A stretch of DNA of 64,000 bases, from the NCBI GenBank assembly GCA_032158295.1, contig CM063250.1:7117001-7181000 (forward strand). The letters run 5' to 3'. The translations under genes and the position numbers were made by a program. Source of the DNA: Pycnopodia helianthoides. Taxonomy: Eukaryota; Echinodermata; Asteroidea; Forcipulatida; Asteriidae. This document shows, in pieces, positions 27,201-42,200 of the stretch. Every line of letters begins with the position of its first letter. Position 1 is the stretch's first letter. The notes under the pieces were generated by a model, which did not search any database, had not been told where the DNA came from, and worked only from the letters and a program-made list of their open reading frames with translations.

Positions 27201-30200
27201 AGTTTAGATAATACAAATGAGACTATTCCATTTAGTAACAGGGTAAGATGAGCCCAGAATCAAACAATCTTGTTAATAGGAAAGAGAAATGTGAGAAAGA
27301 TCATCGTTATGACATGACACATGTATTAAAGTGCACTGCTCTACTCTGGCTTTATTGAAGGGAAATGGCAATTATCTCTATAATACAAACCACGCCAAGG
27401 GGTGTTTTTGTAACCTGGTTTTGTTTAAAGGTGCTAGCTTCTTAATATCATCTGATAGATAGTGTGAAATAAACACAGGACGAGGGAAAATAAACAAAGG
27501 AAATTGAACAAGATGAAATCACCTTTGCACTTTTATCAATCTCAGACGACTGGCACAGAAGATAAAGTCAGTGATGGGTGTGAAATTTAGATTAGTTGTC
27601 TTGCAGGTGGATAAAGTAATTTTTTCCCAAGGGGGGTGGTGTGTTCCAGCCTGTTATATGTTATTAAAGGTCATGGTTAGGGTTAAGACATGAGAAACAA
27701 GAAGTATATATTTTAGCAATTTACAAATTAAAAGCTATGAGGGTAGTAAACAACTTGTAAAATAAATCGAAACAAAGAAAATAAAGTGTTAATAAGAGGT
27801 ACTGACGTGTCTGCAAGAAGGGCTAATTTATATTATTAGATGAAGTGAAAGAATATTTTTGGTTTGCGGAAGAATAAATTAATTCCCATCCTCCAGTTTG
27901 CAAAAAAAGCATGCCATACCATAAAATTCAGTGGTAACGTTTCTTTAGAGACTCTATACAGAGATGGTTGATCTTTTGTCAGGGCTTGTGTGGCCATTAT
28001 ATCACGTTTTTTTGTCTTTGTGGCAATAAAAATAAGCAATGGTGATTTTCTAGGTTTTTAAATACCATTCAACTTTGACAGTTTTTCAGATGGAATAATT
28101 TCTCTGAATACTGCTGGTAAGAACTTTGTAAGCTTTCGGACTGAAACAACAATTTTGTTTTACCTAAATACTTTTCCTCCATGTCTTTACTTTATCTTTA
28201 ACATTAATTAATGTTATTTTTACATTTTGCCCAAAGGGAATCAAGTCTAGAAGATCTGACTGCTTTGAAGATAGAGTCGCCTCGTCGCCACATCAACTGT
28301 GCACCTTTCTTCAGTCTGCCCCTCCGTCGCAAGACGGTAGCAGAGGCCGACAGCGCCCGCCTCACATGCGCCGTTCAGGGCCAGCCCACACCCAAAGTGG
28401 CCTGGACAAAGAACGGCAGCCCGATATATGATGGATTCTACTACAACATCACAAACAGGTGGGGTGTTTGCATGTTGGAAGTGCGGACTGCTAGAATGAG
28501 CGATACAGGGACGTACAGATGTACAGCTACCAGCGAAGAGGGTCAGGACAGCTCAGCTTGTGAGCTTGTTGTGGAAGAGAGTAAGTACAAATGTCTCCCT
28601 CAATTCCACATCATTCCATTTTCAAAGAAATACATATCTGATAGCATTTTGCTCCTCCTAAGCTCTTAGATCTAAATTATTGTTACTATTATATATTTCT
28701 GGTAATGAAACCAAGTATGCCTCATAAGTGAATTTAATCTCTGTAGCTCGCAAGCCTGAGGAAACCTGTGAACAAGGGTGCTTGCTATGTGAACCAGAAT
28801 CACCGGGGTTAACCCCTACTCTTCCCTGATAAGTGTTCTTGGTTCTTTTACGTGCACTACCAATCCTAGTACATGTGACCATGCATGGCTTAATGTCCCA
28901 TGCAAAGGACTAAGCAATTATGCTAAAGTATCTTGCTCAAGGACACAAGTGCCACAACCAGGACCCGAACCCACATTCTGCTGATCAGAAACACCAGAGC
29001 TTGAGTCCAGTGCTCTTAATCGCTCGGCAACGACATGCCATAAAATAGTTTCTTTTTTAATTGTTGTTGTTAAGACCTCTAATCTTGGATTTTAAAATTT
29101 GGTCTAGAATTATTTTTATAATTATCACTTTTTTTAAGTTACAGAAATCAAAATTAAAGAAATCAAAATTAAAGGTGGTTTGCCCACTGATAGTAATAAT
29201 TCTAACACGAAAAAACAGCCCACCTTTACTCTCTTAAACAGTTAGGTATAATCAGGCCTTTAATTGCAAACTGAAATACATTTCATACTCAAAACTAATT
29301 TGTCCACTATTTACAAATAAAAGTTTTGAAGTTTACAAAAGAAAACAAAAGGAAGGAATCCCAGGATCTTGGTCATAAACATTTGAAAGAAAAATCAATA
29401 GATTTGTAATGCCAACCAGGAGTATGGAATATTTCTTGGTATTACATGTGTGTGCCTCAAATATCAGCATTTCCCCAGTATTTTTACCACAAAGATCAAA
29501 GTTAACTTGTACATTTATTTTCATCACAGGAATGGAGCCAGATGAGACATTTGACTACATTCGTCCATCCTTCCATAAACCAGTGCGTGGTAAACGCATC
29601 CGAGATGGTCGCACAGCTCGTCTTGAGATCCAAGTGTCTGGCTACCCAGAGCCTCAGATTGTGTGGTATGTTGCAAAGGATAAATTGTTTTTATTCCTGA
29701 AAACATTTTGCTGTTTTGCAACTTTCAGTTAAAGGCCCTGTACACTATTGGTAAGATCGAAAAACACAATGTTCACAGATTCACACATAACTTACATGAT
29801 TTAAAGTAAGTAATGGTAGAAAGGGTTCCTTAAAATATTTCTGCCTAAAATGCTATCGTTTCTGAGAAACGAGTAAAACAATAGTAATTATCGCGCGCGA
29901 TAATTTGAAAAAACAGAAAACACATAAGATCTCTTTTCACTATTTTCTGTGACCTCGATGACCAATTGAGCTCAAACTTTCACAGGTTTGTTGGTTCATG
30001 CATATGTTTAATCACACAAATTGTGGACACTGATTTTGAGCTGTTACCAAAAGTGTACAATACCTTTAAAGCAAGAATAACACTTCTAAGCATATCAGGG
30101 GCTGATTTCACAAAGAGATTGATCTTACTGGGAATCAATCTTAATTGCTAAGCAATATGTGATGTCACCACACAAATCGCTATGGCAAAATTGACAACTC

Positions 30201-33200
30201 ATCTTAAGATGAATCTTAGTGCTGTGTGAAATCAAGCCCTGCCCAGATGGTTTTCTCTTCTAGTGTGCAAGAGAAATTTGAATTGACAGTTTTGTGTGTC
30301 TGTTAGTCAATCCATACAAGCATTGACGATCTTTCAGGTGTTAACCTTTTTGTTCATAAACCCAGTAATTATTAATTACAATCTCATTTTGGTTTCCATT
30401 CCTCTCCTGACTTCATCCTTTCTTTATTTTTAATTCAAGATTTAAATGAAATACCATCTTGTCTTGAATGTTGTTGGTCATAATGCAAGAGTGGATCTAA
30501 ATTGATTTTCAGATTCCCTGTGGTGAATAAGGGTAGATGACAGAACCTGTATGAACAAACAATCTTCAAACCACCCCTTCATCCTCTCACCCCTCCTCAT
30601 CATCCTGACCTCTGAGTGGTTCTTTCTTTAAGGAACTGAAAGGTCCAAGTCCTACGCTGCTTGAGTAATTAATATGGATTTTAGTTTGCCCATATAATGT
30701 GCCAAAATTTAAAACCGGGCCTGATCCCTGGCTATGTTGCAGTATACAGTTGTATGACTTCTGACTGGCGCTCACACCAACCCCACCCCCCCCCCCCAAC
30801 AGTGATAATGATAAAGTAGGGAGACCGGCAACACAGGGTTAGATAGCTCAGTCAATTGAGCACCGGCACAATCCCATTCTAGTCAATTGTTCTTGTTCAC
30901 CCCAAAATTGATTTATACAATACCCAGTCAGTTTTCCTTGTGGTTTGTTATTTGACATCTAAAAACTGATGGATGTAACTTTTGTTTTTAATATAGGTAC
31001 AAAGACAATGTACGCATAGATGAGAATGAGCATATCTCCATTGAGAAATTGCCAGGAGGTGCACAGACTTTGGTTATTATGGATGTGACACCTACAGACG
31101 CTGGAAAGTACAAGGCAGCTGCTAGCTCACCAGCAGGGAAGGCATCCTGTGCTGCAGATCTTGTTATCCTAGAAGGTACTTTTAACATCATTAACATCAA
31201 TGTTGAATGCGTTTTATGGTTTACTAAATTATTTGATCGTGATAGCAATACCGGTCACCACCTCATGTCAAATCAAATCTAAGTTTGCGTAGTGGACAAT
31301 CAACATGACAAATATGTCTGTTACAAATGCTCACAATAAGGAAAGCTTAAGATATTAATTGCCTGTTTGCTTTCATCTTTACTTCCATAGTTGAAGCTGA
31401 TGTTGAATCTGATGATGATGGAGAAATAGGTCGGGGGAGAGGTAGACGACGAACTCGACAGAAACCCCAAATGGAGCTCAAAGAGCCTAAACCTCACCGC
31501 AAGCCTCGCAAGGTCCGCCCAGTTCCTGAGACATTTGAAGAAAGAAGAGCTAGAAGAATTCAACAGCGGATCGAGAGTCCTGTGGAGAGACCATCATCTG
31601 TTCCAATCAGAAGACGTAGGCGTTCCTACAGCCCAACATACAAGCCTGCCTTCGGACCCCCACCACTGTTTAGCCCACTTGATCGGCGAGACAGACGCAC
31701 CCCGTCTCCATCTCTACACAGAAAGCCAGTTCCAGGATACAAACCCATACCTTACTCCAGATCACCTACACCCCTCAGAGCCCAGTCAGTACCAGTTTAT
31801 GCAACTGCGCCTGCACCTGCATTCGGGCGGTCCCTCTCTCTTCCAAGGGAGGAGGACGGCTCAGGCCCACTCTACATCCCTCATTATGAGGTTCACAAGA
31901 AGGATAGAAGAGGTGACTATAGATGTCCAACCCCATCCTACATACCCCATCCTGCCGTTCCTGGATCGGCCGTCCCTCCAACACCAACACATGATGATCG
32001 CTACTTTGCCGCAGTGTTTGAGGATTACGTCAGCACTTCAGAGTATGACTACCCACTGACCAGTCCAATGAGAACCAGGACACCATCTTTCCCACGCTCA
32101 AGGACACCTAGTGCATCTCGAACAAGAAGCATAACACCATCTAGAAGACGAAGGACAACATCAACATCATCTGACTTTGATGATTACTATGGAAGAAGGT
32201 ACAGCCACGACAGCCAAAGGAGAGGTCGAAGCATTACACCAACATCAGCGGCTCGAATCACTCCGTCTGGTCCCGATTATGAAGCTTACATGAAGCAAGC
32301 GAGATCACTCAAGATCAGAGCAAGTTCTGTTCCAGTGAGAGATCTTCCAGAAAGATTCACACCATCCGTTTTTGATGATGATGACAGAGTTCGTCCAGCT
32401 CCTAGACGGCGTCCTCAAGCGATCAGGGCTAAATCAGTACCACCTAAGGAAGGACCTCCAGTTAAACTCTCTCAAGCAGGCCGATACCATTTACCGTCCT
32501 TGAGGGAGTTTCTTGGTAACAGACCTAATCCTTTTATGCCCAAACCAAAAACTCACACTTCACCACCTCCACTGAGTAGAACATCAAGTACATCCGAATA
32601 TGAAGACAGAGACCGTTCCAGAAAAACTCGCTTTGACTCACAGAGTTCGACAAGCTCCTATAGGGGTAGGTCTACTACTCCAACGTCCAAGTATGGTAGA
32701 GACCGAGATTATCACCCTTCCTCACTTGAGAGGCCGATTTCTCGTGATGCAACTCCGGTGAGTTTTAGAGAGAGGTCTGTATCACCAAGTGTGACAGCTC
32801 CTCCAAAGCGAAACCGCACCCCTATGACTGTTTCAGATTACGAACAAGCATACAGACGAGCTGCCTCACCAGGCATTGCATTGATCTCTGAACATGATGC
32901 TGGACGCAAACCAACCAAGAGACGGGACGAACGACAGCGTGCAACGCCAACCTTCACTGACTCTGAGCACAGGAGAAGAGACATGCGGCTATTGTCAGTG
33001 GAATCAGCTGAATCATATGATTCAAGGTCAGCCTCGCCAAGACGACCTGTGACACCCATTGCTACTGATTCTGAACGAACACGGAGGGAGATCAAAATCA
33101 TTGAAAGAATGACGTCTTATGACTCCTCCAGAGAGAGATCTATGTCCCCTGCTACAAGACACAGTGTAACCCCGTCTTATGAGCACAGACCAAGAGATGT

Positions 33201-36200
33201 TCACAGATCATCTTTAAGACAAACATCTGCTTCTCCAACTGTGAAAGCTGGTCCAGGGCGAAGTGTAACACCCTCGTCTTCTGAGGTGAAGCAAAGAGAA
33301 TACCGTCTATCATCGTCAGAGAGAGAGACCTTTGAGTCCCACAGACCCCGCCCTGTCTCACCCAAAATACCATCTCATCAGAAAAGAAGAACACCATCCA
33401 CATCATCAGATAGACTCTCTCGGCTGTCTGTTGACTCAATTGAGTCATATGGACCTAGATCTGCCTCACCTTTTGGTCGTCCAGTCACACCAGTTGCAAC
33501 TGATTCTCTGCGGACAGCAAGAGAAATAAAAATCATTGAAAGAATGGCATCACCAAGTGTTGTCCCTGCTACCAGACGCAGTGTGACACCATCTTATGAG
33601 CGCAGCAGGAGAGACATTCATAGCTCATCCATCAGGACAACAGCTGCTTCACCTGTAAAGTCTGTAAGCCAACATCGCAGCATGACTCCTACATCCTCTG
33701 AGGTCCACCACAGAGACTACCGCTTATCATCATCAGAGAGAGAATCTTTTGAAACACGTAGATCACGACCACGTTCACCAAAAGTGATCTCTCCTCCGAG
33801 ACGGACAACTCCAACGTTCTCCGATGCTGAGCGTAAACCTCGTGACCAGCGCTTCTTGTCTACAGATTCAGTGGAGTCATACACAGCACGTTCTGCCTCA
33901 CCGCTTCGTGGACGTCCTGTTACCCCAGTGGGAACGGATTCATTGCGTACACCAAGAGAGATTAGTATCATATCCAGGTTGTCATCGTACGATTCATCTA
34001 CTGAAAGATCTGCTTCACCCACTGTAGCTACGTCCCAGAGATCAAGCCTACGAGTGTCCACTGCTTCTCCTCGACCTGCATCCCCAAGAGTACCTTCATA
34101 TCGTGAGAGAAGTCATACACCATCATATTCTGAATGGAAACAATCTCACAGGGAACAGTTGGCATCTAAGCGAGATCAACACGAATCACGTGACACACTG
34201 GCTCCTAGGCCTGTGTCACCGTTTCCTGAGCGTCCTGTAACTCCAATTGCCACTGATTCTCTGAGGACAGTAAGAGAGGTACGCATCATCGATAGAATGT
34301 CAACAAGAGACAGGTCTGTATCACCAAGCGTGAGTTCTCTTTCAAGGCCATCATACTATTCCTCAGAACGAGGGCAGAGGGACTATGGATTGTCATCAAG
34401 ACCTGAACGCAAAGACTACCAACCATCTTCCTACACCTCAACCGCCAAGTCATACGACAGATATGAATCTCGACCTTCCTACAGGCAGAGATCACCATCC
34501 CCACTTGGGTCTTCAGTTAGGCGCTCGGTTTCACCCAAAGCAGAACGAATGGCATCACCCATCTACTCAAGGAAGTCGAGACCGGAATCTGGTCGCACCA
34601 GAACCCCAACCTCGCTGGACTTTGAAGACAGAGAAATGCGCTCATCAACAACAAGAAAGTCCTACCGGGACAGCTATGAGCCGAGTCGCACTTCAAGACG
34701 AAGATCCCCATCACCACAAGTGATAACCTCAGATTATGATCTGGATTATTCTACATCAAGGAGATACGACACGGATAGATCATTCACATCAACATCCTCT
34801 AAGTCAAGGCTTTCTCCAACTATGTCTTCTGATAGGTATGATATGAGTTATGATTCAGTCTCCAAGACATCATCAAAGAAGAGCTCCAAGCAGGATGCTT
34901 TTGCCCCGATAGGAGCAGGCAAGTCACTCTCCTTACCACGAGGAGAACTTCCATTCAAACTTGACGCTGATCTGATGGAGGAATCAGGATCTGATCACTC
35001 CAGTCCAGCTCCCTTCATCCCGCTGGCAGACGAGGGAGAGGAGGAGGCAATCTTCAAGGAGAAGACAGAAGAGACACAGGACAAAGGTGTTGAAGAGACC
35101 CAGCTTCTGGGGCCTGTCAAATTCTCCAAGGAAGACGCACAGCAAGAAGAGAAAGAGAAAGACATCGGAGAAGAGAAAGATGATGACAGCGTAGAGGATC
35201 ATTCAGAGATCTTGACTGGCAAGTCAAAGGAAGCAATGATCGAGACAGAACAGAAGATAGATGACACTGAAGGGGAGGGACCCCCTCAGTTTCTCAGACG
35301 TTTGCGTGACTTGACAGTGAATGATGGTGCTCGGGTGGTTCTGGAAGTACAAATTACTGGTATGTTAATTCTTTGTTTGTCCTCAAATCTTTGCTCACAA
35401 AAAGGGGTATGCGTAGAAAGAAAACAGAAGATTTTAACACAGTAAAATGTTTCAAACCTTTCTATTACAAAATGTTTATGTATTTGAGTAGTGTAATGTT
35501 TAATAGGGAACCTGTAAAAGGATAAACAAAAACAAGAAATTCATGATTATATTGACAAAAATAAAAGCAATTTCAAGTCACCATCAAAAAAGAAGACATT
35601 CCTTATATGATAAGATTGTTTATTTTATTGATTATCCTTTCAAAAATATATTGAAATCGTCATAAAATTTCTGACAAGATTACTATAAATGATTGATTAT
35701 CTTAGGTGCACAGCCAATGGATATTGGTTGGCTCCGTAATGGGCAGGATATACCAGACAGTGAAGAGTTCCGCTATGTCAGCCGTGGCAATGTCTACCAG
35801 CTGGTGATTGCTGAGATCTTCCCAGAGGACTCGGGCAAGTACACCTGCGAAGCGCTGAACGATCACGGTGAAGCTGACTGCCATTGCTCATTGAATGTCA
35901 TTGGTAAGAATTTTATTAGATGCAAAATGTGAACTGCAAATGTTTATATATCTCGAGGGGATTTGTATTAAAAACTAATTGAATTTCAGCATTTCAACAA
36001 ATGAAACGTGTTTATGAACTTAATGAACGTTTCTACCAAAGTTGATTAGATTCATTTCCATCCTAAAGATTATAATTAACACAACCAACATCAAATTGAT
36101 TGCTCAACTGTGCAAGCAATGAAAAACATGTTTTACTTAGTCATCAGGGATATTTCATGGACAGGTATATCGGTTTACTTCAATCATTGCAATCAAAATA

Positions 36201-39200
36201 AGCAGAGATGATTTGCTACATTGCTATGAATGCTATTTCCTTGTTCTTAATAGTACTTTGGACAGAATATTTATCCTGGGGATTGTCACTGGTATGAACT
36301 TCACAATTGTAGTGAGCATTCATAAGAACCCTTCAGAGACCATTCATTTCTATATAAAACTCATCATATGCTCAGACATGGTTTTATTGTTGATTTTTTG
36401 CAAACATTTTTCCTTGTAAAAGTTTCTGGAAAAAAATAAGATAAAACAGAAGTTTTGTTTTGTTTTAGAAACATAGATACTATGTTAACATGGGAAACAT
36501 TGGAAAATGTCAATTCAGGTCATAACCTCTACTTGACCTTCTTGGTTGACTGGAAGTAGGTCAGATTTTGCACCCATTTGCGGCTGTTATGGACATTTTG
36601 GTACAAGCCATTTCCGGCCACTTAGGTCTCTACAGGGTTAAAACTAATCACTTGTGTTTGTTGATATTACCAATCTTGCCCTTTTTTTAAAATAACATTG
36701 GCCAATTTTATTTAATTTTATTTATTTTTTTCAATCTTGCAGAGGAGCCAAGCGTCAGCATCAGCATTAACATCAGCCAAGACGTGACGGCCACAACCAC
36801 TGACCAAGCCATCATGGACGACGAGAACATCCCTCCAGAGTTCTTTGAGGAACCTCAGTCAATGACCGTAGAGGAAGGAGGGACGGCCCGCTTCGTCTGT
36901 GATGTGGACGGGGAGCCAGTCCCTGCAGGTATTTAGTCATACTGCTTTGTGCCATGAGGGTCAAAGTGAAGCCCATGTTTGTCGAGTGTCGTTCAACTCT
37001 TTTAAGCTCAGTCCAAAAAAGTTATAATTTTAAAGGAACATTACAGAATTGGTTTTTGCTAACAAAACAGTTGCTGGCAGTGTAAGCACTTCATGTAATC
37101 CACCATATACATAGACTGACAAACCTGTAGAAGTTTGAGATTGATCAGCCATCTGGATCACGAGAAAATAGTGAAAACCCGATTACACATTTTGCATGAA
37201 ATCATATAGATTCAACAAATGAATAAAACGCTCACTGAGCGATAAACTCCAATCGGAAAATTAGTTCATTCATTTCTCATCAAATATGGCATTTCAGACA
37301 GAAATATTTCAAGGGATGTTTTCTACTATCATCATCATTAGACCGTGTAAGTTGTATGTAAATCTGTGATCAAAAAGCATATTTTACAAGTTTTTTTCTT
37401 ACCAATTCTGTAATGTTCCTTTAAATGTTGATTGATTTTGATCGTTTCCCAAAATGTTCCTTCAGAAAAATAAGTTCAAGTTCAAAACATTAACATAATT
37501 ATAGAAAGCAGCTTTTTGAAAAAGGGCACAAAGTCTCAACTTTACACATTCAGTATGATTGCTTTACGATCAAGGGCATTTTTGTTAAAGTCAAACTATT
37601 GGAAGTGCGACAACAACTCCTTTTTAAGGCCCACTTAAGGAAAAATAGTTTTTGGTGTAAACTTTCATCACATTTTGTATTTCCCCAAAAACCTTTCAGG
37701 TGTTTACCAGTTTTACCAAATAATGGCTTTAGCTTGTATGGGAGTGGATACTAATTAATTGAATCATTTAGTCATTTTTATTAGGATTTTATTTTATTTG
37801 TATTTTTATTGTTATCCTGAACTTTAAAGGGAAAGTCGGGATACAAAATTTCAGACTTTTATCTGAATTCAGATTGTTATATCTGTTCTAAAAAACAAAG
37901 TAGCTGGTTTATTTTCTCTAGATACAAAGAAATCGTGTTCTTTGATATACTCGGTCCTGTGTGTTGTGTAATGCACATAAAAGAAGCCAGTTTAAGACCC
38001 ATTTATTTACACAGCACCATGTAATGGTTTACATGGTGCTGTGGCACAGTCTGCAGACAACCATACTAGAAAACACAGAGGCGAACCCCTTCTCTTAATA
38101 ATAACTGTACTGGGTTCTTTTGCGTGCATCAACCCACGGGACCAACAGCTTTACGTCCCATCTGAAGAACGAAGCAATGATGATCTTGTTACTCTGTCTA
38201 TAAAACTGCTTGTCATTATTTTACACTTTTCCTGCAAACAGTCAAGTGGTCCAAAGACGACGAACCGATCACGGATGGAGGGCGATTCAAGCTGTACTCG
38301 GACAAATTCTCTCACACTTTTGAGATCCCTGTAGCTCTCGCTACCGATGAGGGAGAATATGTGTGTACAGCCACCAACAAGGAAGGAGAAGTTGAGTGCG
38401 GATTTAGCCTGAGGGTCATTAGAGACCAGACATTGCCGATCGTTGACAAACAGACCATTGAGTAAGTCTGTCATTGAGTCTTTGCTCATCTTCTCATGTA
38501 AAGTATCATTTAGAAAAGTCTATTTCTCTGTACTTCAGTTTAAAGAACTAAATGAATACCTTGTGCTTGAAGTTAAACACTGGTAAATGTATGCTTTTAA
38601 GTTAAATGAATGTTGAAATGTTTTAGTCTTTTTTTCAAGTGGTTTCATTGTCTTTATTTCATCATCATTTTCCTATCACTTTCTAGAAATGTGTGCACAA
38701 TAGATCTGCAAGTCTTACATACATTCCCACATACATTGCTTTAACTTGTGAAAAAAGCAAAAATTAATGGATCCCAATATTCTAATACGCGGGAGACTTG
38801 CACTGTTTATCAGTGTGAAATAAGACAGTGAAAATAAGTGTACAATAAACAACCTCTTTCCCAAACAGAGTTACAAACTTGTTGTACTTGAATTTTTTAA
38901 TTAAGTTAAAAGGATCTATAATCAAGTGAGTTTGGACTCATTTATTCACCCATAATACACCATTGATCAACATTCTCACCATCTCACCTTCTTAATTCCA
39001 CTCTCACCATCATCTCTACCCCTTGCAGCGACACCGACCATCAATTCATCCCACCAGACACATCACCAGAGCCCATTGCAATATTGTCCCTGTGGCACTG
39101 GTCACCCCTGCAGCTGCACCAGAAAGGTCAGATATTTAACTTCTGCCCCCATCCCCTTTCTGCACAATCTCAATGACCTTTTTCCTTAGTGTTGTCAGTG

Positions 39201-42200
39201 AACTTAAGCTGCAGTGTTGGTTCATTGTAAGATCAAGCAGTTTGTAATATCAAACATAAGAAGATGAATCTCCCTCTCAATATCCGTCAATCAAATCTCT
39301 ATTAAAGACTCATCTCTTTCTAATTTAAGTTTAATGGGCTTGCTATATAATAAATAATAATAATAATAATAACTAGTTCTTATATAGCCCATTTCACAAT
39401 AACGTATCAATGCGCTTTACATTAGTGCCCTGGTCATTGGGCCAATAGCATTCCTGTAATCTTTCTCAGCTCCCTTGGGAGTATACAGCCCTGTGCTGCC
39501 GTGGCACTCCGAAGGCTTTTTCATACACAATATCAACCTCTACCCTGCAGGTACCCATTTATACCCCTGGGTGAAGAGAAGCAACTATAGTAAAGCATCT
39601 TGCTCAAGGACACAAGTGTCATGACCAGGATTCGAACCTACACCCCGATGACTCGACCACCAGAACTTGAATCCAATGCTCTAAACCACTCGGCCATGAC
39701 ACCCTATAAATGTTATTATTATTATTATAAATGAACCTTGAACCTTTTACATCACACATACGCACATCTGCATTTTGTGTAAAGTTTCACTACTTCCAGC
39801 TCCAAATCTGATATACATTTGTATATAATGTCATCAAAAGTCACTTATTTTATCTTTCAAAGGCATTTTTTATGACAGAAACTGATAAGTCTGACAAAGC
39901 CCAAAGTTTTTGTAAAACTTGTATTAATCATCAACATCGTATAAATCATCAACATCGTATAAATCATCAACATGGATTTATTTTATTTTCAGTGGTCTGA
40001 TTGCGGAGTTTGAGGCCATATCAGATAATGAACCAGTGCGCTTTGCTTCCGATTTAGAAGCTCCAGTGTTCACTGAAGAACTGACAGACCAGGTATGAAC
40101 TCGAGATTTCTAGTGTGGATACTTAACTTCATAGTATTCATCTGAACTTATTATCACTAACTTTTGTTCTGCGTTTTGTTAAGCCAGATCAGCCGCAAAA
40201 CTTGCCCACAAGTTTTCAGATGAAACACTCTATAAATGACTGGTCATTCAAATCAATCTAATACTTGTTACCATGATTTCAAATTATTGTTACTAAAAAG
40301 CAGGGTTACAATAAAGAATTTATCAATTAACATCTTAAAGGTTTAATTGCTTTAGTTAGAAAGTGACACTCATGTTAAAATTAGCTCCTTGAAAATGGGA
40401 TCCATTGAGTTTCAGATTTTGCTTAACTTTGCAGCATTTTCTTTGAGCGTCAAAACATTTAAATGACGACAAGTTTAACTATTTAGTTTTATTCTCTCAA
40501 TTATAAGACCTGAGGAGAACATCTTACTCATGATTAATTTTCTAAAGCGAAAATACAAATGTTGTTCTGGACAGGTGGTCGTCGAGGAAAGCGGGACCAC
40601 GTTCCAGTGCGTCGCCACAGGGAAGCCCCTCCCTGACATCACCTGGTACTTCGAGGACAAACCCATCAAATCCTCCAAGTATTTCCAGATGAGCGAGGAG
40701 GATGAGGTTTGTAAACTCATCATCGCAGAAGCATATACCGAAGATGCAGGAAGATACAGTTGCCATGCTGACAACGAGGCAGGGGAAGTGGTGACATCAG
40801 CCATATTGGTGGTTCAAGGTAAATGAGCAATCTTGTAGAGTCAACATTTTTGTTTCAATCAATCAGTCAATGTTAATGGACCTAACATATTTTTCAAGTT
40901 TCCAAGAACTCTTATTCCTGTCACTTACTCTTTTTTTTTCTTTATCAACAGAACCAGGGGCAGCTTCAGTGCCTGAGCCGAAGCTAGCTTTAGTTGCAGA
41001 ACCGAAGTCAGCTTCTGTTCCTGAATCCGCTCCGATTCAAAAACCAGTTCCAGTTCTACAAGCACCACCGGCCCCTGCAGCTGCAGCTGTGCCTGTAAAT
41101 CAACAAGCTCCCACATTTGAGAAGAAGATACAAGATTGTGAGATACAAGCCAATAGTGAGGCTAAATTTGAGTGCACTCTAAAAGGAACACCTGCTCCTG
41201 ACGCAAAATGGTATTTTTCCTCTCCTTTTTTATTTAAAGGCCCTGTACACTATTGGTAAGATCGAAAAACACGATGTTCACAGATTCACACATAACTTAC
41301 ATGATTTAAAGTAAGTAATGGTAGAAAGGGTTCCTTAAAATATTTCTGCCTAAAATGCTATCGTTTCTGAAAAACGAGTAAAACAATAGTAATTATCGCG
41401 CGCGATAATTTGAAAAAACAGAAAACACATAAGATCTCTTTTCACTATTTTCTCGTGACCTCGATGACCAATTGAGCTCAAACTTTCACAGGTGTGTTTG
41501 TTCATGCATATGTTTAATCACACAAAATGTGGACACTGGTTTTGAGCCGTTACCAAAAGTGTACAATACTTTAACACTGCCTGCACTCGCACAGTACGAC
41601 TGTACCGGTTTTAAAAAAAAAATGTGATTCTCTTTAACGGTGCGGTCAAAAATCGAAATTTTTTAAGTTCTCAATGACCATAGCCGGATAAACACTAGTA
41701 CAATAGAGATTTAGCTTGGGGTGAGTCTTCACCCTACAGTCACCTTTAATTTCGAAGGCCCCAATGAATTCCCCTGAGGCCAAGGAATTCCCTGAGGCTG
41801 ATCCTAACCCCAACCATCCAAGGTCTTAGATCAGCCGCTGTACTTGGGGCAATCAATTCTGTCACTGTCCAGACATCGGCAGACACCCGGTGCAGTTGTG
41901 GTTTCGGGTTGGCCCAAATAAATAAGAAACTTGTTCTCAGAAGACTGGTAACATGAAGCAGTGCAAAAAAAAAAAAAATGAAAAAAAAATGATTTTGGTA
42001 ACATTTTTTTTTTTTTTGCAAACTGAGTGTGTTACTCACAAGGGACAAATTGTTTTGCATTTTTTTTCTTCTTCTTGGGAATTTTCAGTTAACTTTTGAG
42101 TCTAATGAACCATGTTAGAATGTTTGTCAGCCAAAGTAGTTTTACAGCAATTTCCACACGAAGGTAGCGGACGTGGATACTGTAACGGTAATTTTGATGG

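Noticed and set aside
33152..34061. Long minus-strand frames within the giant exon
   Set aside because: They are shadows of a strongly biased Ser/Arg/Pro coding strand. No splice logic or domain supports them.
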